A DNA stretch of 64,000 bases from CAZXPY01 sp964643435. GTDB taxonomy: Bacteria; Patescibacteriota; Microgenomatia; Woykebacterales; RBG-16-39-9b. Under the pieces are notes generated by a model, which saw only the letters and a program-made list of their open reading frames with translations, did no database searches and was not told the origin of the DNA. Position 1 is the first letter of the stretch. The number at the start of each line of letters is the position of its first letter. This document shows positions 40,928 to 48,448 of the stretch, one piece after another. The position numbers and the translations under genes were made by a program. The DNA lies in contig CAZXPY010000002.1 in NCBI GenBank assembly GCA_964643435.1, positions 62,001 to 126,000 of the forward strand. The letters are read 5' to 3'.

Positions 40928-42947
40928 AAAGCTTTCCGAAAGAGCTATTGAATATTGCTTTTACGCTTTGTTTTTTCTTGTTCCCCTAGTTTTTTACCCC
41001 AAAAGTTACGAACTTTTCGAGTTTAATAAAATGATGGCGGTGCATTTTTTAGCAATTATCATCACTGGGTTTTGGATTTTAAAAGCGATTAATAATAGAA
41101 GGTTCGAGATTGCAAAAACCCCTCTCGACATACCCATTATATTATTATTTTTTAGTTATACTTTATCGACGATTTTTTCGATTGATACTCACACTAGTAT
41201 CTTTGGCTACTATTCAAGATTTAACCAAGGATTACTTTCAACCATAAGTTACTTACTGCTCTTTTATGCTTTCGTAACTAATTTCCCCAAGGAAAAAATC
41301 CGTTTTGTTTTTGTTTCTATACTATCAAGTGCTTTTTTGGTGGCGGGTTGGGGAGTTTTGCAACACTACGGAGTTGATGAAGCGTATTGGGTTCAAGACG
41401 TAAAGATGAGAGTATTTTCAACACTGGGACAACCTAATTGGTTGGCGGCTTATTTGGCAATGCTCCTTCCTCTTGCCTTGGCAATGTCAATTATTACAAA
41501 AAGCAAAATACTTAGATTTTTTTCCTTTTTATTTGCCCTCCTTCTCTACTTAAGCTTCACTTTTACCAACTCTCGAGGCGGAACTTTAGGACTTTCAGTA
41601 GGAATTGCCTTTTTTTACTTTTTTTTGCTTTACCCTGCCAGGAAAAAAAACCTTAATATACCCATAAGACTGCCTTTATTTTTTCTTCTTATTGCTTTTT
41701 GTATAAACCTAATTTGGGGCAGTGCTTTTTTTGATCTTAAAACTTTCCTTAAGAAAGAAAAACAGAAACAGGAAACAACTGTTGCCAAAAACGGAAGATC
41801 AAGTGAAATCGGCGGTGGAAGCGAATCTGGACAAATAAGATTAATCGTTTGGAAAGGAGCCTTGAATATTTTCAATCACTACCCAATTTTTGGTAGTGGT
41901 GTGGAGACTTTTGCCTACTCTTATTATCAATTCCGGCCGGCAGAACACAATAAAACAAGCGAGTGGGAATTCCTTTACAACAAAGCTCACAACGAATATC
42001 TAAATTACTTGGCGACCATGGGTCTTTTTGGGTTTGGGACCTATCTTTTTTTGATTATTAGGTTTCTTTTCTACTGCTGGAAAAGAGTAACTGGTAAAGC
42101 TTCCCAAAAAATTATTTCTTTAGCTCTCGCTTCTGGTTACATCAGCTATCTTGTTCAAAACTTTTTTGGGTTTGGAGTGGTGGCGATAAGTTTGCTTTTT
42201 TACGCTTATCCCGCGATTGCCTTTAAAATAAATAATGATATAAAAAACATCGAAATTAGATTCCCAAAATTTCTTGATTATTTAACCGCGCCTTTATTTG
42301 CAGCGCTCGTAATATTAATTTCACTTTTACTTGTCTTTACCGGCCGCGTTTGGCTCTCCGATATTAAATTTGAAGAAGCTTTAGATTTACAAAAAAATGG
42401 GCTATATCAGGAAAGTTATTTTAAATTTAAAGAAGCTACCAAGCTTAATCCCCTCGAGCCATTTTACAAAAGCGAGTTTGCCCTTTCAGCGGCAATTTTA
42501 GCGAAAGAATCTGATCAAAAAGATCAAGAATCTTTAGTGTTCGAGGCGACCCAATTAACTTCGGAGGTTACTAGCAAATACCCAAAGAACATCAATTGGT
42601 GGCGAACGGCTTCGAACGTGTATTGGGAACTTTATGATGTAGATCCTATGTTCCTAAAGGAAAGTCTTAAAGCGGCTAAAGAAGCGGTTAAATTAGCCCC
42701 TAACGATCCGAAAGTAGGTTATAATTTAGGGGTGATTTTAGTTCAAGGGGGGTCTTTAAAAGAAGCGATTGAAACTTTAGAGGAAACAATTAAGTTGAAG
42801 CCCGAGCGTGATTTTCGTTTTCTTTTAGCCAAGACTTACTTTATGGACGGAAATAAGGAAAAGGCAATTGAACATATTAAAACTTTATTAGAAGCAAATC
42901 CAGATGATGAAGAGGCTCGCGAAAATTTAAAGGAATGGTCTGATTGA
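40928..42947 (+). CDS. O-antigen ligase-like membrane protein with C-terminal TPR repeats (5' end in gap)
   Basis: About 672 residues are visible. Roughly a dozen membrane helices come first, with the Wzy/WaaL-type loop (GSGVETFAYSYYQFRPAEHN, then HNEYLNYLATMGLFGFGTYL). From residue about 480 there are TPR repeats (QESYFKFKEATKLNPLEPFY, KAAKEAVKLAPNDPKVGYNL, EAIETLEETIKLKPE). Such proteins join or polymerise surface glycans. The few N-terminal residues are in the gap. Confidence 0.88.
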
Positions 42948-43022
42948 TGTATTTTGTATCACTAAGATATAGAATTTAGATTATAGAGCATATCGTATCT
43001 TTTTATAGTAAAATATAGTTAT

Positions 43023-43349
43023 ATGGTAAAAAGGTTTGGTAAAACTTTTGAATCTGCCAAAGCAATTTTAGAACGGAGATTAGCAAAAAAAACCGGCGTC
43101 AGGGCAAGGTACGAATTTCAGGAGTACGGTATTTGGCTAGGTGAAACCTTGCATGATAAGCGCCATAAATCCCTTTATATAAAGTTCGCCAAGGAAAAGC
43201 CACGCCATTTTTTGGAAGAAGCCAGAATATTTGCAATCGACTATCGTTCCCGATCCGTAAACCGCGGTCGATTGTTCATGTGGAAATTGAAGGAATTGGA
43301 AAAAGAGTCTAAAAAGAGAAGTAGCGGTGCTAAAATTGGAGACTTATGA
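43023..43349 (+). CDS. Hypothetical basic protein, 108 residues
   Basis: I recognise no family. It is basic with no membrane segment (MVKRFGKTFESAKAILERRL, YEFQEYGIWLGETLHDKRH). TAAAAT lies 8 nt before the ATG, so a leaderless mRNA is likely. Its stop overlaps the deformylase-formyltransferase start (ATGA), so the two are co-translated and may share a link to translation. Confidence 0.6.
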   Translation: MVKRFGKTFESAKAILERRLAKKTGVRARYEFQEYGIWLGETLHDKRHKSLYIKFAKEKPRHFLEEARIFAIDYRSRSVNRGRLFMWKLKELEKESKKRSSGAKIGDL

Positions 43350-44680
43350 TTTTGAAGGTTAGTAAAAGCGAAGATTCAATTTGGAAGAAAAAATTTGCTA
43401 ATGTCTCTAAAATAGGGGCAGAAATTAAAAAATTGATTAGTGATATGGAAGAGACTTTGGAATTCTCGGGAGGGGTGGGCTTAGCCGCACCCCAGGTTGG
43501 AACGCCTTTACGACTTTTTATTGTCAGTGTTTCCCAAATGCAGCGTCGCCAAAAATCTCTAAAAGCAATTCGGGAAACTTTTATCAATCCAAAAATTCGT
43601 TTTTTGACGAAGGAGGCAAATATTTTTGATGAAGGTTGTCTTTCAATTCCTGGCTATCGCGGACCAGTTTCCCGACCAAAGAAATTAGAAATTGAATATT
43701 TAAATAAGAAGTTTGAGAAAAAGAAAATAGTGGCCACCGGTTTTCTCTCAAGAGTAATTCAGCATGAATACGATCATCTCAATTCTATCTTTTACGTTCA
43801 AAGAGTGGCTAAAAAAGAAGAGATATATAAATTTGAGCCGATCAAAATCGTGTTTTTCGGTACTCCAGCCTTTGGGGAAATAATTTTGAAAAGTATGATT
43901 GGTTTGAGTATTTTTGGTGAATACGAGATACCTTTGGTGGTTACAAGAGCCGATAAAAAAGTCGGGAGAGACAAACCATTAACGATGAGTCCGGTTAAAA
44001 AATTAGCCCAAACTTTTAACCTACCCATTGAAACTCCCCAAACTCTAAAAGGTAACCAGCCTTTAATCGAGAACATAGCGAAACTGAAACCAGATCTAAT
44101 TGTTCTTGCTTCCTACGGAAAGATTATCCCTCAAGAAATCTTATCGATCCCTAAATTCGGTTCTCTTAACGTCCATCCCTCTCTTCTGCCCAAATACCGA
44201 GGTGCCTCCCCAATTCAAACTGCTATTATTAGTGGTGAAAAAGAAACTGGTATAACGATAATGTTAATGAACGAAAAATTGGATGAAGGCGATATTTTGT
44301 CTCAAGGCTTAGTTCCAATCGACACAACCGATACCTATTTTTCTTTAAGTAAAAAATTAGCGCTTGCAGCCACAAAACTTTTAAATCAAACAACTTTTGC
44401 TTGGGTGACAAAACAAATTAAGGTAGTTACCCAAGATCCTAAGAAGGCTACTTACACCAAACTTTTAAAAAAAGATGACGGGTTTGTTGATTGGAAAAAA
44501 CCACCAGAAAATTTAGAAAGGATGATTAGAGCTTATTTTCCCTGGCCAGGAGTTTGGAGTAGATACAATGGAAAGATATTAAAACTTTTGCCAGAAAGAA
44601 AAGTACAACTTGAAGGGAAGAGCCCGGTTTCTTTAGAAGATTTCAAAAGAGGTCACAGAGATTTTACTTTGGATTGGTAA
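43346..44680 (+). CDS. Fused peptide deformylase / methionyl-tRNA formyltransferase
   Basis: This 444-residue protein joins two enzymes with opposite roles. Residues 1-165 are peptide deformylase with all three motifs: GVGLAAPQVG, EGCLSIP and QHEYDH. Residues 168-444 are methionyl-tRNA formyltransferase: IVFFGTPAFGEIIL, LASYGKIIPQEIL, and LNVHPSLLPKYRGASPIQ. The formyltransferase adds the formyl group to Met-tRNAi, and deformylase removes it from new proteins. No stop or start separates them. The two genes are often adjacent (def-fmt), so fusion by loss of a stop is plausible. The formyltransferase C-terminal domain is a little short. Confidence 0.93.
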   Translation: MILKVSKSEDSIWKKKFANVSKIGAEIKKLISDMEETLEFSGGVGLAAPQVGTPLRLFIVSVSQMQRRQKSLKAIRETFINPKIRFLTKEANIFDEGCLSIPGYRGPVSRPKKLEIEYLNKKFEKKKIVATGFLSRVIQHEYDHLNSIFYVQRVAKKEEIYKFEPIKIVFFGTPAFGEIILKSMIGLSIFGEYEIPLVVTRADKKVGRDKPLTMSPVKKLAQTFNLPIETPQTLKGNQPLIENIAKLKPDLIVLASYGKIIPQEILSIPKFGSLNVHPSLLPKYRGASPIQTAIISGEKETGITIMLMNEKLDEGDILSQGLVPIDTTDTYFSLSKKLALAATKLLNQTTFAWVTKQIKVVTQDPKKATYTKLLKKDDGFVDWKKPPENLERMIRAYFPWPGVWSRYNGKILKLLPERKVQLEGKSPVSLEDFKRGHRDFTLDW

Positions 44681-44927
44681 TTAATTGATCAGCCGAGGAC
44701 ACTAGCGTAACTTTTGGTTTCTTGATAGCGGAGAGACGCTTCTTTTCTTCCTCTCTAACAATCCGTAGACACTTAGTACAAAGCTTCATCCTTGCCCGAC
44801 CCGACCCAATAAAAACTCGTACCGAATGAAGGTTTGGGTAAAATCGCCTTTTGGTTTTTCGGTGGGAATGAGATAGGCGGTAACCAACTTGTCTTCTTTT
44901 CCCACAACGATCACAAACGATGGCCAT
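44664..44927 (-). CDS. rpmB: Ribosomal protein bL28
   Basis: The 87 residues match bL28: CDRCGKRRQVGYRLSHSHRK, TKRRFYPNLHSVRV, and MKLCTKCLRIV. CxxC pairs at both ends suggest a zinc-bound form. It has a C-terminal extension of about 20 residues, and its last codons overlap the convergent def-fmt gene by 17 bases. Confidence 0.93.
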   Translation of the reverse strand: MAIVCDRCGKRRQVGYRLSHSHRKTKRRFYPNLHSVRVFIGSGRARMKLCTKCLRIVREEEKKRLSAIKKPKVTLVSSADQLITNPK

Positions 44928-44978
44928 AATTTTAATCTGCTATACTATACAGGAGTACGTTCAAAAGATCAACCCTTT

Positions 44979-45593
44979 ATGAATATTAGTTTTATACCGG
45001 CTCTTATTGGAATAATAATCGGTATATCGGTTCACGAAGCGGCTCACGCGTGGACCGCCTGGAAGCTTGGGGACCCAACCGCAAAGTACGAAGGCAGGGT
45101 TACTTTAAATCCAATTGCCCATCTTGATCCTCTTGGAACTTTGTTTATTATCTTTACCCTCTTGCAGGGTTTTGGGATTGGTTGGGGCAAGCCCACACCT
45201 TTTAATCCCTGGAATTTACAACATCCAAGAAGGGACTCGGCTCTAATCTCGCTCGCCGGACCAATTTCTAATCTGGCTTTAGCGGCTATTCTAGCTCTAA
45301 TAATTAGGTTCGTCCCGGCTTTAGCCGGCTTTTTATTTTTAATAATTGTAATTAATGTCTCCTTAGCGATTTTTAATTTAGTGCCGGTCTCACCTTTAGA
45401 CGGGTTTAAGATTGTTGGCGGACTACTGCCTGCCGAAACCGCAGTTTCTTGGTACAGCTTAGAGCGTTACGGAATCTTTTTTCTGATACTTCTTATCTTA
45501 CCTGTCGGCGGCTTTTCTATTATTGGCCGGTTTATTTTCCCAATAATAAGTCTTATTTTAAATTTACTTTTAGCCGGGAACTCGGTAATTTAA
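44979..45593 (+). CDS. M50 family site-2 protease
   Basis: The 204-residue membrane protein has HEAAHAWTAWKLGDPTAKYEG (HExxH zinc site) and NLVPVSPLDGFKI, the second motif. It has no PDZ domain, so it belongs to the small SpoIVFB/YwhC-type group. Substrates are unknown. I start at 44979 because upstream codons overlap rpmB and a TATACT promoter box. Confidence 0.9.
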   Translation: MNISFIPALIGIIIGISVHEAAHAWTAWKLGDPTAKYEGRVTLNPIAHLDPLGTLFIIFTLLQGFGIGWGKPTPFNPWNLQHPRRDSALISLAGPISNLALAAILALIIRFVPALAGFLFLIIVINVSLAIFNLVPVSPLDGFKIVGGLLPAETAVSWYSLERYGIFFLILLILPVGGFSIIGRFIFPIISLILNLLLAGNSVI

Positions 45594-45649
45594 CAATTCC
45601 AAGTGGCTCCCTTGTCTCTTGACTTTAAATAAAAAAAGTGAAAAAATAG

Positions 45650-45935
45650 AGATGTCTAGCCGATAAAACTAGACGACCCCAGATCAGCTGGGTAAGCCAA
45701 GCTTAGCTTGGCAGCCCTACCGAAAGGAAAGACTCGAAGATTTTTCTTCCGCTGTTTCCTTTAACAAAAGGGTTTGCCCGGAGTCCATATACCCCTTGGG
45801 GTACGTGGCAGGGTACCCACCTAGTATAGATAGGGAGGAAATTTCTTAAAGCTCCTTCTCATTGTAGGGCGGAATTATTTTAGTTTAGAGGGTAAGAACC
45901 TTTGACTAACATTAGGTTGAGGGTTCTTTTTTTGT
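45650..45935 (+). ncRNA. Candidate structured RNA with its own terminator
   Basis: The stretch between the M50 gene and the convergent CAP gene holds no protein frame. It begins with three adjacent hairpins (GTCTAG/CTAGAC, CCCAG/CTGGG, GCCAAG/CTTGGC). A 160-nt domain follows, closed by GCCCTAC (about 45713) and GTAGGGC (about 45864). Inside it GAAGA-TTT-TCTTC, TACCCC-TT-GGGGTA and GGAG/CTCC form further stems. It ends in a rho-independent terminator. A weak promoter (TTGACT plus an A-rich -10) lies at about 45619. It does not match tmRNA, SRP or RNase P signatures that I know. Confidence 0.5.
45894..45934 (+). terminator. Rho-independent terminator of the candidate RNA
   Basis: AAGAACC pairs with GGGTTCTT across about 20 bases and is followed by seven T. 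It is also a possible roadblock for the convergent CAP gene. Confidence 0.75.
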
Positions 45936-45944
45936 TTTTTCACA

Positions 45945-46803
45945 TTACTCTTTAATCACAATAATCGTGTAGTACTTGGCGTCTTCTTGGTCTCTTACCA
46001 CCCCAACACCAAATTTATCTATATCAGGCCTTAAAATAAGATTAAGGCTTTCTTGGTCTGCTTCTATCTTTTGGAGAGAACTTTGCGATGAAACGAAGTG
46101 AGGCGAATCATCTCGGATTAAAATCTCTTCCGCAAAGGCCGGCTTTAAAGAGTATTTTTCTAGAAGAAGTAACAACTGCTCTTTACTTTTCGAAGAATCG
46201 AGAGAGTCAACCAAGTCGCGGCTTCTTTCCCGGGCGATTGTAGTCAAAGTTAGGTCTCTTTGAAGAGGGTTTAATTTATTTAAATCTCGCTGCAGTAAAA
46301 TTAAAGACGATAGGGCTTCTTCTAGGGTGGTGTTGGCTGGGTTTGAAACCGAGAGTTTCACTTGCGAGGTTGAAATAATAGCCTCTTCTTGCACAAATCT
46401 GGCAATAATTAAATAGCTGCCGTCAGGAACAGTAAGAGAATTCCAAATAAATTTGTAGGGGGGGGTCAGAGGCTTCTCCTATCAATTTAGTGTTATTTAG
46501 CCAATACTCGACTTTTGATCCTTCTATTTGCCCGGAAAGCTCAATTGTAACTAGACCGGCTACTTTGCTTAAATTGCTCGGTTGGATAATTTTGGGAGAT
46601 TTATCAATCGTAACTTTAGATTCTTTTTTCGGGACAATCTCCGGAACGTTTTTTTGAGTGGCCGCTCTTGACCGTAAGTCTTTAAAGGATAAATTTAAAT
46701 AAATGGTAAGGGGAATCACTAGGAGTATTAAGAATACACCAAAAATTTTTAGGTAGTCCCGCGGTTCAAATGGGTAAAAAAGGTTTTTGATTTTTTCTCT
46801 CAT
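45945..46803 (-). pseudogene. Membrane-anchored Ig-like plus CAP-like domain protein, frameshifted at a C8 run
   Basis: Two frames make one protein. The first (46423-46803) has a membrane helix (residues about 18-38) and the start of an Ig-like domain (LVTIELSGQIEGSKVEYWLN). It ends in a false tail after SDPP. The second (from about 46460 down to 45945) continues with YKFIWNSLTVPDGSYLIIAR and a CAP/SCP-like domain (LQRDLTLTTIARERSRDLV, FGVGVVRDQEDAKYYTIIVI). Removing one C from the eight-C run at about 46458-46465 restores one frame of about 285 residues. It may be a sequencing error, a phase-variable tract or a real mutation. Confidence 0.75.
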
Positions 46804-46923
46804 TGGGCAGCTATTACTAATCGTAAATCTTCCCTCGCTTTAAAGTCAAATTTATTTAATTATCTTGAAAATGGGAGCCTAAAGAGATATAATCTATCCA
46901 CTTGTTTTGGATTTTTAAATTAA

Positions 46924-46999
46924 GCCGGGATAGCTCAGTGGCCAGAGCACTTGTTTTGTAAACAAGTAGTCGTGGGTTCGAATCCCTCTCCCGGCTCCA
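46924..46999 (+). tRNA. tRNA-Thr (TGT)
   Basis: Full cloverleaf: GCCGGGA/TCCCGGC acceptor, anticodon loop TTTGTAA, GGGTTCGAATCCC T-arm, encoded CCA. First of a Thr-Tyr-Thr group like that upstream of tuf/secE in other bacteria. Confidence 0.96.
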
Positions 47000-47005
47000 T
47001 TAGGG

Positions 47006-47043
47006 GCTGGGGTGCCGGAGTGGACAATCTGACCCCGTATAGT
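47006..47043 (+). pseudogene. 5' half of a class II tRNA
   Basis: GCTGGGG acceptor strand, TG, D-arm CCG...CTG (one mismatch), then CCCCGTATAG. It stops within the anticodon loop, where an intact tRNA-Tyr follows. The matching 3' half is at 47139-47188. Confidence 0.7.
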
Positions 47044-47047
47044 TGGT

Positions 47048-47134
47048 GCCGAGGTACCGAAGTGGTCAAACGGGTCTGTCTGTAAAACAGATGGCTTTAT
47101 GCCTTCGTAGGTTCGAATCCTACCCTCGGCACCA
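47048..47134 (+). tRNA. tRNA-Tyr (GTA)
   Basis: GCCGAGG/CCTCGGC acceptor, CCG/CGG D-stem, anticodon loop CTGTAAA, long variable arm GGCTTTATGCC, GTAGG/CCTAC T-stem, encoded CCA. It lies exactly between the two halves of another tRNA. Confidence 0.96.
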
Positions 47135-47138
47135 CTTG

Positions 47139-47188
47139 TACGGGGCGCCTTTATGGCTACGGGGGTTCGAATCCCTCCCCCAGCACCA
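47139..47188 (+). pseudogene. 3' half of a class II tRNA
   Basis: TACGGGG pairs with CCCCGTA of the 5' half. A variable arm GCC-TTTAT-GGC, a T-arm with one G-U pair, CCCCAGC (pairs with GCTGGGG) and an encoded ACCA follow. Confidence 0.7.
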
Positions 47189-47196
47189 CGTCAAAC

Positions 47197-47226
47197 GTGG
47201 TAGGGACGTCTGACGTCCCACCATTT
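47197..47226 (+). terminator. Hairpin after the nested tRNA pair
   Basis: TGGTAGGGACGTC pairs with GACGTCCCACCA, followed by TTTTAAAA. It may end transcripts from the Thr-Tyr part of the cluster. Confidence 0.55.
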
Positions 47227-47236
47227 TAAAAGTTAT

Positions 47237-47311
47237 GCCCAGGTGGCTCAGTGGTAGAGCACGTTCTTGGTAAGAACGGGGTCGCGGGTTCGATCCCCGC
47301 CCTGGGCTCCA
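47237..47311 (+). tRNA. tRNA-Thr (GGT)
   Basis: GCCCAGG/CCTGGGC acceptor, anticodon loop TTGGTAA, GGGTTCGATCCC T-arm, encoded CCA. It is 22 nt before rpmG. Confidence 0.96.
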
Positions 47312-47333
47312 TAAATGAAAGGAAGTGGCAACT

Positions 47334-47501
47334 ATGGCAAAAAAAGGGGTAAGAATTATCGTAACTTTAGCCTGCTCAAGTTGTAAGAACCAAAACTATA
47401 CAACTGAAAAAAATAAAACCAATAGTCCAGATCTTCTGGAGTTTAAAAAGTACTGTAAACATTGCCGGAAAGTAACGTTGCACAAAGAAATTAAATCGTG
47501 A
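47334..47501 (+). CDS. rpmG: Ribosomal protein bL33
   Basis: The 55-residue protein reads MAKKGVRIIVTLACSSCKNQ followed by a YTTEKNKTN stretch and KKYCKHCRKVTLHKEIK. The two CxxC pairs and the NYTTxKN motif are those of zinc-type bL33. AGGAAG lies ahead of the ATG. Its place among tRNA-Thr, tRNA-Trp and secE is the common bacterial order. Confidence 0.95.
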   Translation: MAKKGVRIIVTLACSSCKNQNYTTEKNKTNSPDLLEFKKYCKHCRKVTLHKEIKS

Positions 47502-47520
47502 TGAATTAAAGAAGGGCCTT

Positions 47521-47557
47521 GCGAGCGTAGGTTAATGGTAAACCTCTGGTCTCCAAC
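47521..47557 (+). pseudogene. 5' half of a tRNA-Trp-like gene
   Basis: GCGAGCG acceptor strand, TA, D-arm GGTTAATGGTAAACC, then CTGGT and CTCCAA of an anticodon loop with CCA. It breaks off there. CGCTCGC strands that would complete it occur after the intact tRNA-Trp. Confidence 0.7.
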
Positions 47558-47566
47558 CCCGCACAT

Positions 47567-47641
47567 AGGCGCGTAGTTCAGTGGTAGAACGTCGGTCTCC
47601 AAAACCGAAGGACGGGGGTTCGATCCCCTCCGCGCCTGCCA
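47567..47641 (+). tRNA. tRNA-Trp (CCA)
   Basis: AGGCGCG/CGCGCCT acceptor, anticodon loop CTCCAAA, GGGGGTTCGATCCCCTC T-arm, encoded CCA. It precedes secE, as in many bacteria. Confidence 0.96.
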
Positions 47642-47660
47642 AAATCCGCCTTCGGCGGGG

Positions 47661-47681
47661 CGATTCCTTCCGCTCGCGCCA
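47661..47681 (+). pseudogene. 3' fragment of a tRNA-Trp-like gene, copy 1
   Basis: CGATTCCTTC followed by CGCTCGC, G and CCA. The acceptor strand complements GCGAGCG at 47521. A CCGCCTTCGGCGG hairpin separates it from the intact tRNA-Trp. Confidence 0.6.
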
Positions 47682-47719
47682 AAAAAATTCTAATTTCTCT
47701 GGAACTAAATTATTGGAGG

Positions 47720-47805
47720 TTCGTAGGAGCGGTAGCGACGCAGAACGCAGGAGTACCCAAATTACTTCCGCCTTCTGGCGGATGAATTTGGTTACGGAGC
47801 GATCT
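47720..47805. repeat. Palindromic repeat of the GTACC/GGTTAC family
   Basis: GGAGTACCCAAATTACTTCC pairs with the GGATGAATTTGGTTACGGAG side around CGCCTTCTGGCG. This is the 11111/12645 family, and here it sits directly against a tRNA 3' fragment. Confidence 0.7.
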
Positions 47806-47824
47806 ATCCCTTCCGCTCGCGCCA
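47800..47824 (+). pseudogene. 3' fragment of a tRNA-Trp-like gene, copy 2
   Basis: CGATCTATCCCTTC followed by CGCTCGC, G and CCA. It is a second copy of the 3' end at 47661, just after the palindromic repeat. Confidence 0.6.
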
Positions 47825-47831
47825 TAAAACC

Positions 47832-48152
47832 TTAGCGGGCAACCAATTTGGGAACTGGAACCCCAAATCTTCCCAGACCATTCCAAATACCACTAAGCAG
47901 AGTTAGGACAATGATAATAAAGGTTACTGGAACCAACCAACCAAAACTTGGAATCACCGCACCTATATACTCCACAACCGCAAAACCAACCACGTAGGCA
48001 ACAATGCAATCATGTAAAAAATTTGCCAGATTGTGAAAATTGAACGTTCCTTTAACCATACTACCGATTATACCGATAATTACCTCAATAACGATTAACC
48101 AAATTATGGTCTGCATCTGCGAATTGGTAAAAAGAGTTTCAAGAGCAGGCAT
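47832..48152 (-). CDS. Small holin-like membrane protein
   Basis: The 106 residues have three membrane helices (IIWLIVIEVIIGIIGSMVKG, CIVAYVVGFAVVEYIGAVI, VTFIIIVLTLLSGIWNGL). The pattern resembles phage-type or clostridial holins, but sequence support is weak. AAGGAGGTGAT is a perfect ribosome binding site. It is transcribed opposite to secE and sits between tRNA-Trp and secE. Confidence 0.65.
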   Translation of the reverse strand: MPALETLFTNSQMQTIIWLIVIEVIIGIIGSMVKGTFNFHNLANFLHDCIVAYVVGFAVVEYIGAVIPSFGWLVPVTFIIIVLTLLSGIWNGLGRFGVPVPKLVAR

Positions 48153-48228
48153 GTTATCACCTCCTTCTTGATTTAAGTATTACTATGTTGGTAACAACTG
48201 TCAAGATTCGGACAGAAATCATTTACAA

Positions 48229-48258
48229 AAATCACAATTTTGTGTTAGAATACGTTCT
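48229..48258 (+). promoter_or_regulatory. Promoter of secE-nusG-rplK
   Basis: TTTACA, 18 nt, TAGAAT. The -10 box ends 8 nt before the secE ATG, so the message is probably leaderless. Confidence 0.65.
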
Positions 48259-48259
48259 T

Positions 48260-48445
48260 ATGAGTTTAGGATCACTCTTAACCTATTTTAAAGAGGTAAG
48301 AATTGAGATGGATAAGGTGACTTGGCCAACACGAGAGCAAACGATAAGATTGACACTTATTGTTATTTTAATCAGTGTCTTGGTGGCCGCTTTTATTGGG
48401 GCTTTAGATTGGGTTTTAACCGTCCTTCTTGATCTTATAATTTAA
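48260..48445 (+). CDS. secE: Preprotein translocase subunit SecE
   Basis: The 61-residue protein has FKEVRIEMDKVTWPTREQTI, the conserved amphipathic helix, and one membrane helix (LIVILISVLVAAFIGALDWV). It clamps SecY. I start at 48260; longer frames overlap the promoter. It is three bases from nusG. Confidence 0.95.
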   Translation: MSLGSLLTYFKEVRIEMDKVTWPTREQTIRLTLIVILISVLVAAFIGALDWVLTVLLDLII

Positions 48446-48448
48446 CTT

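Noticed and set aside
45650..45935. RNase P RNA identity for the candidate RNA
   Set aside because: Short similarities (GGAAAG, GGCAGGGT) occur, but the other conserved regions are missing and the domain is too short.
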